Source of the DNA: Nitrosomonadales bacterium
GTDB taxonomy: Bacteria; Pseudomonadota; Gammaproteobacteria; Burkholderiales; Gallionellaceae
Direction: 5' to 3'
Length of the DNA stretch: 9,527 nucleotides
Assembly (NCBI GenBank): GCA_016218465.1
Contig: JACREA010000138.1
Location: 1 to 9,527, forward strand
This document shows positions 1 to 7,073 of this stretch, in pieces (within the stretch, counting starts at the first letter, position 1; each line of letters begins with the position of its first letter). Position numbers and translations under genes: made by a program. Under the pieces are notes generated by a model. The model was not told where the DNA came from. It ran no database searches and saw nothing but the letters and a program-made list of their open reading frames with translations.

Positions 1-969
1 ATTCATTCCGGTCGCCTGCGCGCGTTGCAGCAGTTCCCAGTAGTAGCGGTAGGAGGCGCGGTCATGCAGCTTGCCTTCTTGCTGGATAGGCCCCCAGGCA
101 GCATCCTGGGCGGCGATCAGCAGGGTGGCAGCTTCGTTGACCTCGGCAAAGTCCGGGCGCATGGCTTCGACGATGGGCAGTATCTGATTCGGATGGATGC
201 TCCACATGCGCAGGAAACCGAGCTCCTGCCGGGCGCGGCGAGCGTCTTCCCGCACCACATTGATGTCGCGTATTTCGGTGGTAACGTTGTGGCTGGGCAC
301 GATGCCGTTACCCAGCGCGGCGGCTGCAATCGCGCATTTGGCGCGTACCACCAGTGCATGGCTGAATTGGCCGGGCGAGCGCATCGCAGTGGCGGGAGTT
401 GCGCCGTGATGCGCGGAGACAAAATCCATCAGGCCGAAGTCGAGGATTTCGACATGGGGCAGGCGGGCGATTTCCCACACCTCATGAAGTGCGCCGGGCG
501 TCTCGATCAGCACATGGACGGGAATCTCGCGGGAGATGCTGTGGCTGTTTCTCAGTTCGTCGAGCGCGGTGATCTGTGTCAGTACATCACCGGCACATTC
601 CGGCTTGGGCAATACGATATAAGCCACGCGCTGTCCGGCTTGGCTAATGATAATTTCCAGTTCGTCGCGCCAGAAAGGATGGCTGACATCATGGATGCGG
701 ACTCCGATACGATCAAAGCGATTTTCGCCGGACAGGATCATCTCGGCGATCATGGTTGCATGTTCGCGTTCCTTTCCCGCTGGGGCGCCGTCCTCGCAGT
801 CGGCGGTGATGTCAAAAATGGACCGCTCATTAACTGATAATTCGGCTTGAATCTGTAGTGCCTTTCTCAGCATCTTTTCGCTGCCGGCAAAGTGTTCGCA
901 TGCGGCAAGCCGGGGGAATGGCCTGCTGCCTGCATAGAGTACGTCGGATGGGTGGATCAAATTATTCAT
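1..969 (-). CDS. HpcH/HpaI aldolase / citrate lyase beta (CitE)-like lyase, 3'-truncated by the window edge
   Basis: The frame is open from an ATG at 969 to the left edge: 323 codons with no stop, so only the C-terminus is missing, probably little, since I recall relatives of about 330-345 residues. Family members are Mg-dependent TIM-barrel lyases that split or form C-C bonds in 3-hydroxyacyl-CoA thioesters (malyl-CoA, citramalyl-CoA, citryl-ACP). Visible hallmarks in order are DCEDG (57-61), the substrate-loop Arg in VRIHD (R91), LPKPE (120-124), the presumed Mg ligands E156 in LIETPGAL and D182 in FGLMD, and WSIHPNQ (256-262) near the CoA end. The start is chosen because the N-terminal HPSDVLYAG and the following EHFAGSEKMLRKAL fit the family, although no good Shine-Dalgarno precedes it. 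It lies 175 bp downstream of pycB on the same strand. Family assignment is firm. The substrate is not determinable, and a true citrate lyase subunit is unlikely because no citD or citF is seen here. Confidence 0.9.
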   Translation of the reverse strand, partial: MNNLIHPSDVLYAGSRPFPRLAACEHFAGSEKMLRKALQIQAELSVNERSIFDITADCEDGAPAGKEREHATMIAEMILSGENRFDRIGVRIHDVSHPFWRDELEIIISQAGQRVAYIVLPKPECAGDVLTQITALDELRNSHSISREIPVHVLIETPGALHEVWEIARLPHVEILDFGLMDFVSAHHGATPATAMRSPGQFSHALVVRAKCAIAAAALGNGIVPSHNVTTEIRDINVVREDARRARQELGFLRMWSIHPNQILPIVEAMRPDFAEVNEAATLLIAAQDAAWGPIQQEGKLHDRASYRYYWELLQRAQATGMN

Positions 970-988
970 GCAAGAAACGGCGATTGCA

Positions 989-1117
989 TCCGCAGATTAC
1001 ACAGATTTTCGCAGATTATAAAAATGTTATTGGCTCTCCCTGCTCCTGCCACATGGGTGCGCCAAACTGTCATTCCAATCAAATGATTCATCTGCGTTAA
1101 TCTGCGTAATCTGCGGA
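989..1117. repeat. Inverted-repeat element with iterated CGCAGAT heptamers
   Basis: Arms at 989-1015 and 1091-1117 are reverse complements at 24 of 27 positions, separated by 75 nt. Within each arm the heptamer CGCAGAT (or CACAGAT) recurs three times at 9- and 10-bp steps; in the left arm it starts at 991, 1000 and 1010. The element fills most of the gap between pycB and the CitE-like gene, so a transcript crossing it could form a long stem. No coding potential or transposase is present. I recall similar strings scattered between genes in many environmental bacteria, but that cannot be checked here. Confidence 0.85.
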
Positions 1118-1144
1118 CAACTGCTTGCTTGATTCGTCCGAAGT

Positions 1145-2980
1145 TTACTGGATTTCAACCAGGGTTTCGTCAGGCGCTACGCTGTCGCCTTTTTTGACAT
1201 GGACGCTGATCACTACGCCGCATAGGGGCGCCTGGATTTCGTTTTCCATCTTCATGGCTTCGATGACCAGTACGCCATCACCTGCATCGACTTTATCCCC
1301 GACCTTGACTTTGACATCAACAATGGTGCCGGGCATGGCAGTTGCAATGCAGCCTTGATGGGACGGACGCGGACGGTCGGCGCCCGAAGCCGGAGCAGCA
1401 GGTTTTTTCTTGCCGTTACCCTTCCCGCCGGAAACCTCGATTTCATTCAGGGTCTCGACCATGACTTCTTCCGAAATGCCATCGACGGATACGTAGAACG
1501 GACGCTGTGCTTCTCCGTGGTGTCCGCTGCCGGTGAGTTTGATATGGAAAGTTTCGCCATGCAGCGTCACCTTGAACTCGTTGGGTGCGTAACGTTCGGA
1601 TGAGGTGGTAGGCGCCTCCCTGGTCAACAATGGTTCCGGCTTGAGTGTGTTGGCGTTGCGCTCCTGCAGAAAGGTTTTTGCCAGCTCCGGGAACATGGCG
1701 TAGGTGAGGACATCTTCGTCACTCTTGGCAAGATTTTCGCACTCGATCTTGAGCTTGTTCATCTCGTCTTCGATCAGATCCGCCGGGCGGCAGGTCACGA
1801 CTTCCGCATCGCCAACCGCAAGTTTTTTGACTTGTTCATTGACCTTGCCCGGCGCCTTGCCGTAGTGTCCGAGCAGGTAATTTTTGACTTCATTGGTGAC
1901 CGACTTATAGCGCGTGCCGGTCAGTATGTTCAGGACAGCCTGCGTGCCGACGATTTGCGAGGTTGGTGTAACCAGTGGAGGGTAGCCCAGGTCTTCGCGC
2001 ACACGCGGAATTTCGTCGAGCACTTCGTTCATACGGTTGAGCGCGCCCGATTCCTTGAGCTGGTTGGACAGGTTGGAAATCATGCCGCCCGGCACATGAT
2101 TAACCAGCACGCGCGAGTCCACACCGGTGAAGGCACTCTCGAACTGCCAGTACTTCTGGCGTACTTCGTAAAAATAGGCGGTAATTTCCTGCAGTGCGGC
2201 CAAGTCGAGGCCGGTGTCGTATGGAGTGCCTTGCAGTGCGGCAACGATGCTCTCAGTCGAGGAATGGCTGGCGCCTTCGCCGAAAGAAGAGTTGCAGGTA
2301 TCCAATATTGTGGCGCCCGCTTCCACACCCTTGAGGAAACACATCGAAGACAAACCGGAAGTGGAGTGGCTGTGCAAATGAATCGGCAGGCTGATGTTTG
2401 TGCGCATTGCCCTTACCAGCTCGGTGGTTGCATAAGGCGTAAGCAGGCCGGCCATGTCCTTGATGCAGATGGTGTCGCAGCCCATCGCTTCCAGTTCGCG
2501 GGCCAGCTCGACGAATTGGGGAATACCATGCACCGGGCTGGTGGTATAGCTGATGCAGCCCTCGGCATGTTTACCGGATTTCTTTACCGCTTCGACGGAG
2601 ACGCGCAAATTGCGCAGGTCGTTCATCGCATCGAAAATACGGAACACGTCTACGCCGTTGTCGGCTGACTTGCCGACAAATGCGCGCACCACATCGTCGG
2701 AATAGTGACGGTAGCCGAGCAGATTCTGACCACGCAGCAGCATCTGGATGCGGCTGTTCGGTAACGCCTTGCGCAATTTCTTGAGGCGCTCCCATGGGTC
2801 TTCTTTCAGGAAACGAACGCAGGCATCAAAAGTTGCGCCCCCCCAGGCTTCTACTGACCAGAAGCCGATACTGTCCAGCTTGGGACAGATTGGCAGCATG
2901 TCTTCGGTACGCATGCGCGTCGCAATCACGGATTGATGACCGTCGCGCAGAACCAGCTCGGAAATTAAAGTTTTTGCCAT
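1145..2980 (-). CDS. pycB: Pyruvate carboxylase subunit B (carboxyltransferase plus biotinyl domain)
   Basis: This 611-residue protein would transfer CO2 from carboxybiotin to pyruvate, giving oxaloacetate in the cytoplasm. The N-terminal half is an HMGL-like TIM barrel: RDGHQS (12-17) supplies the metal-binding Asp13, KDMAG (174-178) the Lys that is carbamylated in the family, and HLHSH (201-205) the metal-binding HxH pair. A conserved carboxylase domain follows (roughly 290-500), then a Lys/Ala/Pro-rich linker (about 518-540) and a biotinyl domain with EAMKMEN, the biotin being attached to Lys577. Length is normal for the two-subunit type. The same fold occurs as the alpha subunit of Na+-pumping oxaloacetate decarboxylase. 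The biotin carboxylase gene 28 bp upstream and the absence of oadB/oadG here favour carboxylase. No strong Shine-Dalgarno precedes the ATG, so coupled or leader-dependent translation is possible. It is very likely co-transcribed with pycA. Confidence 0.93.
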   Translation of the reverse strand: MAKTLISELVLRDGHQSVIATRMRTEDMLPICPKLDSIGFWSVEAWGGATFDACVRFLKEDPWERLKKLRKALPNSRIQMLLRGQNLLGYRHYSDDVVRAFVGKSADNGVDVFRIFDAMNDLRNLRVSVEAVKKSGKHAEGCISYTTSPVHGIPQFVELARELEAMGCDTICIKDMAGLLTPYATTELVRAMRTNISLPIHLHSHSTSGLSSMCFLKGVEAGATILDTCNSSFGEGASHSSTESIVAALQGTPYDTGLDLAALQEITAYFYEVRQKYWQFESAFTGVDSRVLVNHVPGGMISNLSNQLKESGALNRMNEVLDEIPRVREDLGYPPLVTPTSQIVGTQAVLNILTGTRYKSVTNEVKNYLLGHYGKAPGKVNEQVKKLAVGDAEVVTCRPADLIEDEMNKLKIECENLAKSDEDVLTYAMFPELAKTFLQERNANTLKPEPLLTREAPTTSSERYAPNEFKVTLHGETFHIKLTGSGHHGEAQRPFYVSVDGISEEVMVETLNEIEVSGGKGNGKKKPAAPASGADRPRPSHQGCIATAMPGTIVDVKVKVGDKVDAGDGVLVIEAMKMENEIQAPLCGVVISVHVKKGDSVAPDETLVEIQ

Positions 2981-3008
2981 GTTGTTAACTTGATAAGTTT
3001 AAGGTTGA

Positions 3009-4427
3009 TCATATGCCTTCGTGCGCTGCAATAACGGCAGAAATTACTGCCGCCCTCAGTTCCGGCGGAATTTTAGTGGTGTAGTCGATCAACTCCGGAT
3101 GGGACTCCACAAAACCGGTATTGAAGTCTGCATTCCTGAAATCGGGGTGCTTCAATATTTCCTGATAATAAGGCATGGTCGTTTTGACACCATAGATCAC
3201 CATGTCGTCAAGCGCCCGGCGGCCGCGCTCGATAACACCCTCCCAGGAGAGTGCCCAAACAGTAAGCTTGGCGCACATGGAGTCGAAATAAGGCGGTATC
3301 TCATAGTCGCTGTACATTGCGGCGTCGATACGCACACCGGGGCCTCCCGGCGCATAGTATCGGGTGATCTTGCCGAAACTCGGCAAAAAACCGTTCTTCG
3401 GGTCTTCTGCATTAATGCGAAACTCCATGGCGTAGCCGCGGAATCTGACGTCTTCCTGCTTGTACTGCAGCTCATGGCCATCGGCGATACGAATCTGCTC
3501 CTGAACGATGTCGATGCCGGTAATGGTTTCCGTCACGGTATGTTCAACCTGGATGCGGGTGTTCATTTCCATGAAATAGAAATTGTTGTCCTGGTCGAGC
3601 AGGAATTCGACGGTTCCCGCGTTTTCATAGCCCACTGCGCGTGCTGCTTTTACGCCCAGATTGCCGATATATTCGCGCTGTTCCTGGGTAATCTGCGGCG
3701 AGGGTGCAATTTCGATCAGTTTCTGGTTGCGGCGCTGGATGGAACAGTCGCGCTCGAACAGATGGATCGCGTTGCCGTGACTGTCACCCAGCACCTGCAC
3801 TTCGATATGTTTCGGGTTGAGCACGCATTTTTCCAGAAAAACTTCAGGCTGGCCGAATGCCTTGCTGGCTTCCGAAATCACCCGGTCATAGTTACTGATG
3901 ATATCTTTATCGCTGTCGCAACGGCGAATGCCGCGTCCGCCGCCGCCATTGGTGGCCTTGAGCATGACGGGGTAGCCGATCCTGTTTGCCAGCGCAAGTG
4001 CCTCTTCAACATCGGCGAGGTTGCAGTCGCTGCCCGGTATGCACGGAATGCCGGCGGCTATCATGGCGTTGCGCGCCTTGATTTTATCGCCCATCTGACG
4101 GATGACGTCCGAGTTCGGGCCGATGAATTTGATATCCCGGCGAGCGCAGATTTCCGCCAGCTCAGGATTCTCTGCAAGGAAGCCATAACCCGGATGCAGC
4201 GCATCACACCCCGAGGTTGCCGCTATGTTGACGATGTTATGCGCGTTAAGATAACCGGTGACCGGTTCTGAGCCAAGATGGTAAGCCTCATCCGCTTTTT
4301 TTACGTGCAGCGCATGGCGGTCTGCATCGGTGTAGATGGCAACCGACTTGATGCCCATTTCCGAGCAGGCACGCACAATGCGGACGGCAATCTCTCCGCG
4401 GTTGGCAACGAGTATTTTTCTAATCAC
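3009..4427 (-). CDS. pycA: Pyruvate carboxylase subunit A (biotin carboxylase)
   Basis: This 472-residue ATP-grasp biotin carboxylase uses ATP and bicarbonate to carboxylate the biotin carried on PycB. Visible features are the N-terminal KILVANRGEIAVRI, HPGYGFLAEN (78-87), K115 in GDKIKA, the glycine-rich ATP loop KATNGGGGRG (157-166), QRRNQK with K236, and the active-site strand MEMNTRIQVEHTVTE (286-300) with E287, R291 and E295. The family's QRRHQK is QRRNQK here, a mild change outside the obvious catalytic set. The start codon is GTG at 4427, supported by AGGGA six bases upstream and by alignment of the first residues with the family. AccC of acetyl-CoA carboxylase is the main alternative, but the pycB partner 28 bp downstream argues for pyruvate carboxylase. 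Confidence 0.92.
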   Translation of the reverse strand: MIRKILVANRGEIAVRIVRACSEMGIKSVAIYTDADRHALHVKKADEAYHLGSEPVTGYLNAHNIVNIAATSGCDALHPGYGFLAENPELAEICARRDIKFIGPNSDVIRQMGDKIKARNAMIAAGIPCIPGSDCNLADVEEALALANRIGYPVMLKATNGGGGRGIRRCDSDKDIISNYDRVISEASKAFGQPEVFLEKCVLNPKHIEVQVLGDSHGNAIHLFERDCSIQRRNQKLIEIAPSPQITQEQREYIGNLGVKAARAVGYENAGTVEFLLDQDNNFYFMEMNTRIQVEHTVTETITGIDIVQEQIRIADGHELQYKQEDVRFRGYAMEFRINAEDPKNGFLPSFGKITRYYAPGGPGVRIDAAMYSDYEIPPYFDSMCAKLTVWALSWEGVIERGRRALDDMVIYGVKTTMPYYQEILKHPDFRNADFNTGFVESHPELIDYTTKIPPELRAAVISAVIAAHEGI

Positions 4428-4433
4428 AAATTA

Positions 4434-4438
4434 TCCCT
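4434..4438 (-). promoter_or_regulatory. Shine-Dalgarno of pycA that fixes a GTG start
   Basis: On the minus strand AGGGA sits six bases before GTG at 4427. No in-frame ATG exists at the family-conserved N-terminus, so the GTG start is preferred. Confidence 0.7.
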
Positions 4439-4514
4439 GAATACGGCTGGATGCCCGGCTGAATGACTGTTGGTTCGTACGCTTCTGCGGTTCGTTGCCT
4501 GAGTTCGATGCGTC

Positions 4515-4544
4515 ATTATAGCGGCATCATCCCGCTGAGCTCAA
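4515..4544 (-). promoter_or_regulatory. Predicted sigma-70-type promoter of pycAB
   Basis: A perfect -10 box TATAAT (4515-4520) is preceded by an 18-nt spacer and a -35-like TTGAGC (4539-4544), reading on the minus strand toward pycA. Transcription would start near 4508, leaving about an 80-nt leader. Box matching by eye only; no experimental support. Confidence 0.6.
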
Positions 4545-4567
4545 TGGGTTAGCGGCTCAATAACCCA
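4545..4567. promoter_or_regulatory. Possible operator: TGGGTTA-N9-TAACCCA inverted repeat
   Basis: A perfect 7-bp inverted repeat abuts the upstream edge of the predicted pycAB -35 box, centred about 48 bp before the predicted start. The inner bases also fit the loose T-N11-A pattern bound by LysR-type regulators. A 7-bp direct repeat GCTCAAT (4539-4545 and 4555-4561) overlaps it. The position suits an activator site; the identity of any regulator is unknown. Confidence 0.35.
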
Positions 4568-4740
4568 CTGCGCACCGCCATGACTGCGTTGTTCAAGGGT
4601 TCAAAATCCGGAGCGCGTAGCAGCAGACTGCTAGTACATTCCGTTTTTTGCGAGTTGGGCGGCAATGGAAAACCGCCATAAACTAAAGAAGCTAGCCGCT
4701 CAGCAAGCCCGCACATCGATTCGTCTCAAATGTCTTTAGT
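4568..4740. other. Rest of the 313-bp gap between pycA and the outer-membrane gene
   Basis: No plausible gene is seen. A weak GGCGG/CCGCC hairpin lies around 4659-4678 without a following T-run on either strand, so it is not a convincing terminator. The gap also contains the outer arm of the 11-bp inverted repeat listed separately. Confidence 0.5.
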
Positions 4741-4743
4741 TTA
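4679..4743. repeat. 11-bp perfect inverted repeat at the 3' end of the outer-membrane gene
   Basis: TAAACTAAAGA at 4679-4689 is repeated in inverted orientation at 4733-4743, 43 nt apart. The second copy contains the stop codon of the beta-barrel gene. It could form a hairpin at the transcript end, but the long loop and lack of a GC-rich stem make a classical terminator unlikely. Confidence 0.5.
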
Positions 4744-5331
4744 GAAATTGTAAATGCCCCCCACGGATAAAACATCTATGGCGATGGATCCCATGTTTAC
4801 GACGGATCCCATGTTTACAAACGCTATCGGGATTTTGCCGAAGTTCTCATATTGCGCGCGGATGCTGAACCCGCGAGCGATGTCGAGGAACCAGCCAACA
4901 CCAAACATCGTGTTTGTCCGCTGCCCGCTATAACGAGACGGATAACTACCAGTTGGTGTAATTGTATAGTCCAGTGATGTATCCGCCTGACCCAGCTTGC
5001 CAAACACACCAAACTTTTCGGTGAATGGAAGAGTGACGACAGCGGCTGCATACGAGGTAGAAGAGTTCATGGTGTAAGTTGTATCCACAGAGCAAAACAA
5101 GCAGTTACTCTTTTTTTTACCTTCCGAAAAAAGAGTAAAGCCAGCTTCGATACCCACATAACGATTCAAGTGATAACCACCCCCAATGAGTAAGAAATTT
5201 CCTGAAATCAAGGAGGCGTCTGTGTAAAAAACACTGCCTGCATCGACGACAGCATAGAAGCTTTTATCATCCGCAAAAGCAGGCGCAGCAGAAACGACTG
5301 AGAGTAACAGGAGGGAGATAATTATTTTCAT
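4741..5331 (-). CDS. Small outer-membrane beta-barrel protein (OmpA-like barrel), function unknown
   Basis: This 196-residue protein has a clear Sec signal peptide: MKIIISLLLLS, hydrophobic to about residue 16, with likely cleavage after AFA at 20. The mature part of about 176 residues alternates polar and apolar stretches rich in Gly, Tyr and Phe and ends in a terminal Phe (GGIYNF), typical of barrels inserted by the BAM complex. The size fits an eight-stranded barrel. A Lys-rich segment holds CLFC (77-80), a CxxC in what looks like a surface loop. Residues 172-183 are a duplicated VNMGS(V/I). The frame extends upstream to a TTG at 5346, but the ATG at 5331 with GAGG seven bases before it is the better start. 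The gene and its upstream DNA (to 5474) look AT-richer than the neighbours, and it interrupts a metabolic run, which suggests independent acquisition. No specific function can be assigned. Confidence 0.8.
   Translation of the reverse strand: MKIIISLLLLSVVSAAPAFADDKSFYAVVDAGSVFYTDASLISGNFLLIGGGYHLNRYVGIEAGFTLFSEGKKKSNCLFCSVDTTYTMNSSTSYAAAVVTLPFTEKFGVFGKLGQADTSLDYTITPTGSYPSRYSGQRTNTMFGVGWFLDIARGFSIRAQYENFGKIPIAFVNMGSVVNMGSIAIDVLSVGGIYNF
4783..4818. repeat. 18-bp tandem duplication inside the outer-membrane gene
   Basis: Two adjacent 18-bp units (4783-4800 and 4801-4818) differ at one base (GAT/GAC at the start) and encode two in-frame copies of VNMGSV/I. Such a unit can expand or contract by slippage without breaking the frame. 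Confidence 0.85.
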
Positions 5332-5338
5332 TTGTCTG

Positions 5339-5342
5339 CCTC
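5339..5342 (-). promoter_or_regulatory. Shine-Dalgarno choosing the ATG of the outer-membrane gene
   Basis: GAGG on the minus strand lies seven bases before ATG at 5331. This supports that ATG over the in-frame TTG five codons upstream and places the signal peptide at the very N-terminus. Confidence 0.65.
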
Positions 5343-5474
5343 GCAAAGATAGTCAATTTCAATTGAAAGTAACAAAACAATATTTGAATACAATCAAGAA
5401 GCATTGAATTATCAATATAGCACTCTTTACATTCTTAGGTTCATTGCAATCTGCCACTGTTGAGTGATTAACAC

Positions 5475-6998
5475 TTAAATCGCCTTCACCGGACTCTTAC
5501 AGATTTGGTTACGCCATTTCGTCGGTCCTATTTCGTGCACGGAGGAACCTTTCGTGTCCACCGCCACGGTAACCGGCATGTCTTCCACTTCAAATTCATA
5601 AATTGCTTCCATGCCCAGGTCGGCAAAAGCAATCACGCGCGAAGCCCGAATGGCCTGTGACACAAGATAGGCTGCGCCGCCTACCGCGATCAGGTATACC
5701 GCTCCATGACGCTTGATCGACTCGATTGCGGCCTTGCCGCGCTCTGCCTTGCCTATCATCCCGATCAGGCCGGTCTGCGCCAGCATCGTTTCGGTGAACT
5801 TGTCCATGCGCGTGGCTGTGGTCGGCCCTGCAGGCCCAACCACTTCATCGCGTACCGGGTCAACCGGTCCGACGTAATAAATGAACCGGTTGGTAAAATC
5901 CACGCCGGGTGGCAATTTTTCGCCGCGCGCCAGCATGTCGGTGATGCGCTTGTGCGCCGCGTCGCGGCCGGTGAGCAGCTTGCCGGACAACAACAGCGTC
6001 TCGCCCGGTTGCCACTTGACTATGTCCGCGCGCGTGATGTTGTTTAGGTTAACCCGGCGCGCATCCGCCGCCGGCTTCCAGTGCACATCGGGATAATCTT
6101 CGAGCTTCGGTGGCGTGAATTGCGCCACTCCACTGCCGTCCAGTTCGAAATGGATATGCCGCGTCGCTGCGCAATTGGGAATCATCGCGATCGGCTTGGA
6201 TGCCGCATGGGTCGGGTAATCCAGTATCTTTATGTCCAGCACCGTTGCCAACCCGCCCAATCCTTGCGCGCCGATACCCAGCGCGTTCACCTTGTCGTGA
6301 AGCTCGATGCGCAGTTCCTCCAGCCGGTTTTTCGGGCCGCGCGCCTTCAGTTCATGCATATCGATCGGTTCCATCAAAGCTTCTTTTGCCAGCAGCATCG
6401 CCTTTTCCGCCGTGCCGCCGATGCCGATGCCCAGCATCCCCGGTGGGCACCACCCCGCGCCCATTTCAGGCACACGCTGCAACACCCATTCGACGATGTC
6501 ATCGCCGGGATTGAGCATCTTGAAACTGGTTTTGTTTTCCGAGCCGCCTCCCTTGGCTGCGATGCGCACATCCACCTTGTCGCCCGGCACCAGCTCGATA
6601 TGCACCACCGCAGGCGTGTTGTCGCCGGTGTTCTTGCGTGCGCCTGCCGGATCGGACACGACGGAAGCGCGCAGCATATTGTCCGGGGCGAGATACGCCT
6701 TGCTTACGCCGGCGTTAACCATTTCAGCTACCGTCATCGTCGCGTTCCAGCGCGCCTCCATCCCCACCCGCACAAACGCCACGACGATGCCGGTGTCCTG
6801 GCAGATGGGGCGATGCCCCTGCGCGCACATGCGCGAGTTGGTCAGAATCTGCGCCATCGCATCCTTTGCCGCAGGCGATTGCTCGGCCTGATACGCAGCT
6901 CCCAATGCCTGGATGTAATCAGTGGGGTGGTAATAGGAAATGAACTGCAATGCGTCGGCAACGCTGTCGATAAAATCCTGCTGGCGAATGGTAGTCAT
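5475..6998 (-). CDS. fumA: Class I (iron-sulfur) fumarate hydratase
   Basis: This 507-residue single-chain fumarase interconverts malate and fumarate using a [4Fe-4S] cluster in the cytoplasm. The N-terminal alpha-type domain has CQDTG (66-70), KGGGSENKT (149-157) and GWCPPGMLGIGIGG (182-195); PNCAATRHIHFELDG (275-289) follows. Cys66, Cys184 and Cys276 occur at the spacing expected for the three cluster ligands. The C-terminal beta-type domain carries LLLSGKLLTGRDAAHKR (335-351), YYVGPVDP (374-381) and GPAGPTTATRMDK (388-400). Both domains are fused and complete. The start is supported by AGGA six bases upstream of the ATG. It follows mdh by 213 bp on the same strand, consistent with consecutive malate steps; I could not find a convincing promoter of its own, so co-transcription with mdh is possible. 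The protein is oxygen-sensitive in the family. The exact fum letter is a convention, not a proven orthology. Confidence 0.93.
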   Translation of the reverse strand: MTTIRQQDFIDSVADALQFISYYHPTDYIQALGAAYQAEQSPAAKDAMAQILTNSRMCAQGHRPICQDTGIVVAFVRVGMEARWNATMTVAEMVNAGVSKAYLAPDNMLRASVVSDPAGARKNTGDNTPAVVHIELVPGDKVDVRIAAKGGGSENKTSFKMLNPGDDIVEWVLQRVPEMGAGWCPPGMLGIGIGGTAEKAMLLAKEALMEPIDMHELKARGPKNRLEELRIELHDKVNALGIGAQGLGGLATVLDIKILDYPTHAASKPIAMIPNCAATRHIHFELDGSGVAQFTPPKLEDYPDVHWKPAADARRVNLNNITRADIVKWQPGETLLLSGKLLTGRDAAHKRITDMLARGEKLPPGVDFTNRFIYYVGPVDPVRDEVVGPAGPTTATRMDKFTETMLAQTGLIGMIGKAERGKAAIESIKRHGAVYLIAVGGAAYLVSQAIRASRVIAFADLGMEAIYEFEVEDMPVTVAVDTKGSSVHEIGPTKWRNQICKSPVKAI

Positions 6999-7004
6999 GA
7001 ATTT

Positions 7005-7008
7005 TCCT
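7005..7008 (-). promoter_or_regulatory. Shine-Dalgarno of the fumarase gene
   Basis: AGGA on the minus strand lies six bases before the ATG at 6998 and supports that start. Confidence 0.65.
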
Positions 7009-7073
7009 GAAAGATGACGTGATTAATTATGTGAAGCTATACGGAATGGAATTAACTTAAAAACTACAATTCA

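Noticed and set aside
25..837. Plus-strand open frame of 270 codons at the left edge
   Set aside because: The opposite strand encodes a CitE-like protein with all expected motifs across the same bases.
989..1117. CRISPR-like interpretation of the repeated heptamers
   Set aside because: The repeats are 7 bp at 9-10 bp steps with inverted arms; there are no uniform spacers and no cas genes.
1145..2980. Oxaloacetate decarboxylase alpha subunit
   Set aside because: The fold is shared, but the adjacent biotin carboxylase gene and lack of oadB/oadG in the window favour pyruvate carboxylase.
3021..4271. Long plus-strand open frame of 416 codons opposite pycA
   Set aside because: It is antisense to a clearly conserved biotin carboxylase, its translation shows no family motif, and such frames commonly arise opposite GC-biased genes.
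4659..4678. GGCGG/CCGCC hairpin as intrinsic terminator
   Set aside because: Only five stem pairs and no T-run follows on either strand.
6081..7010. Plus-strand open frame of 309 codons opposite fumarase
   Set aside because: The His/Arg-rich translation has no recognisable domain and mirrors the codon bias of the real gene on the other strand.
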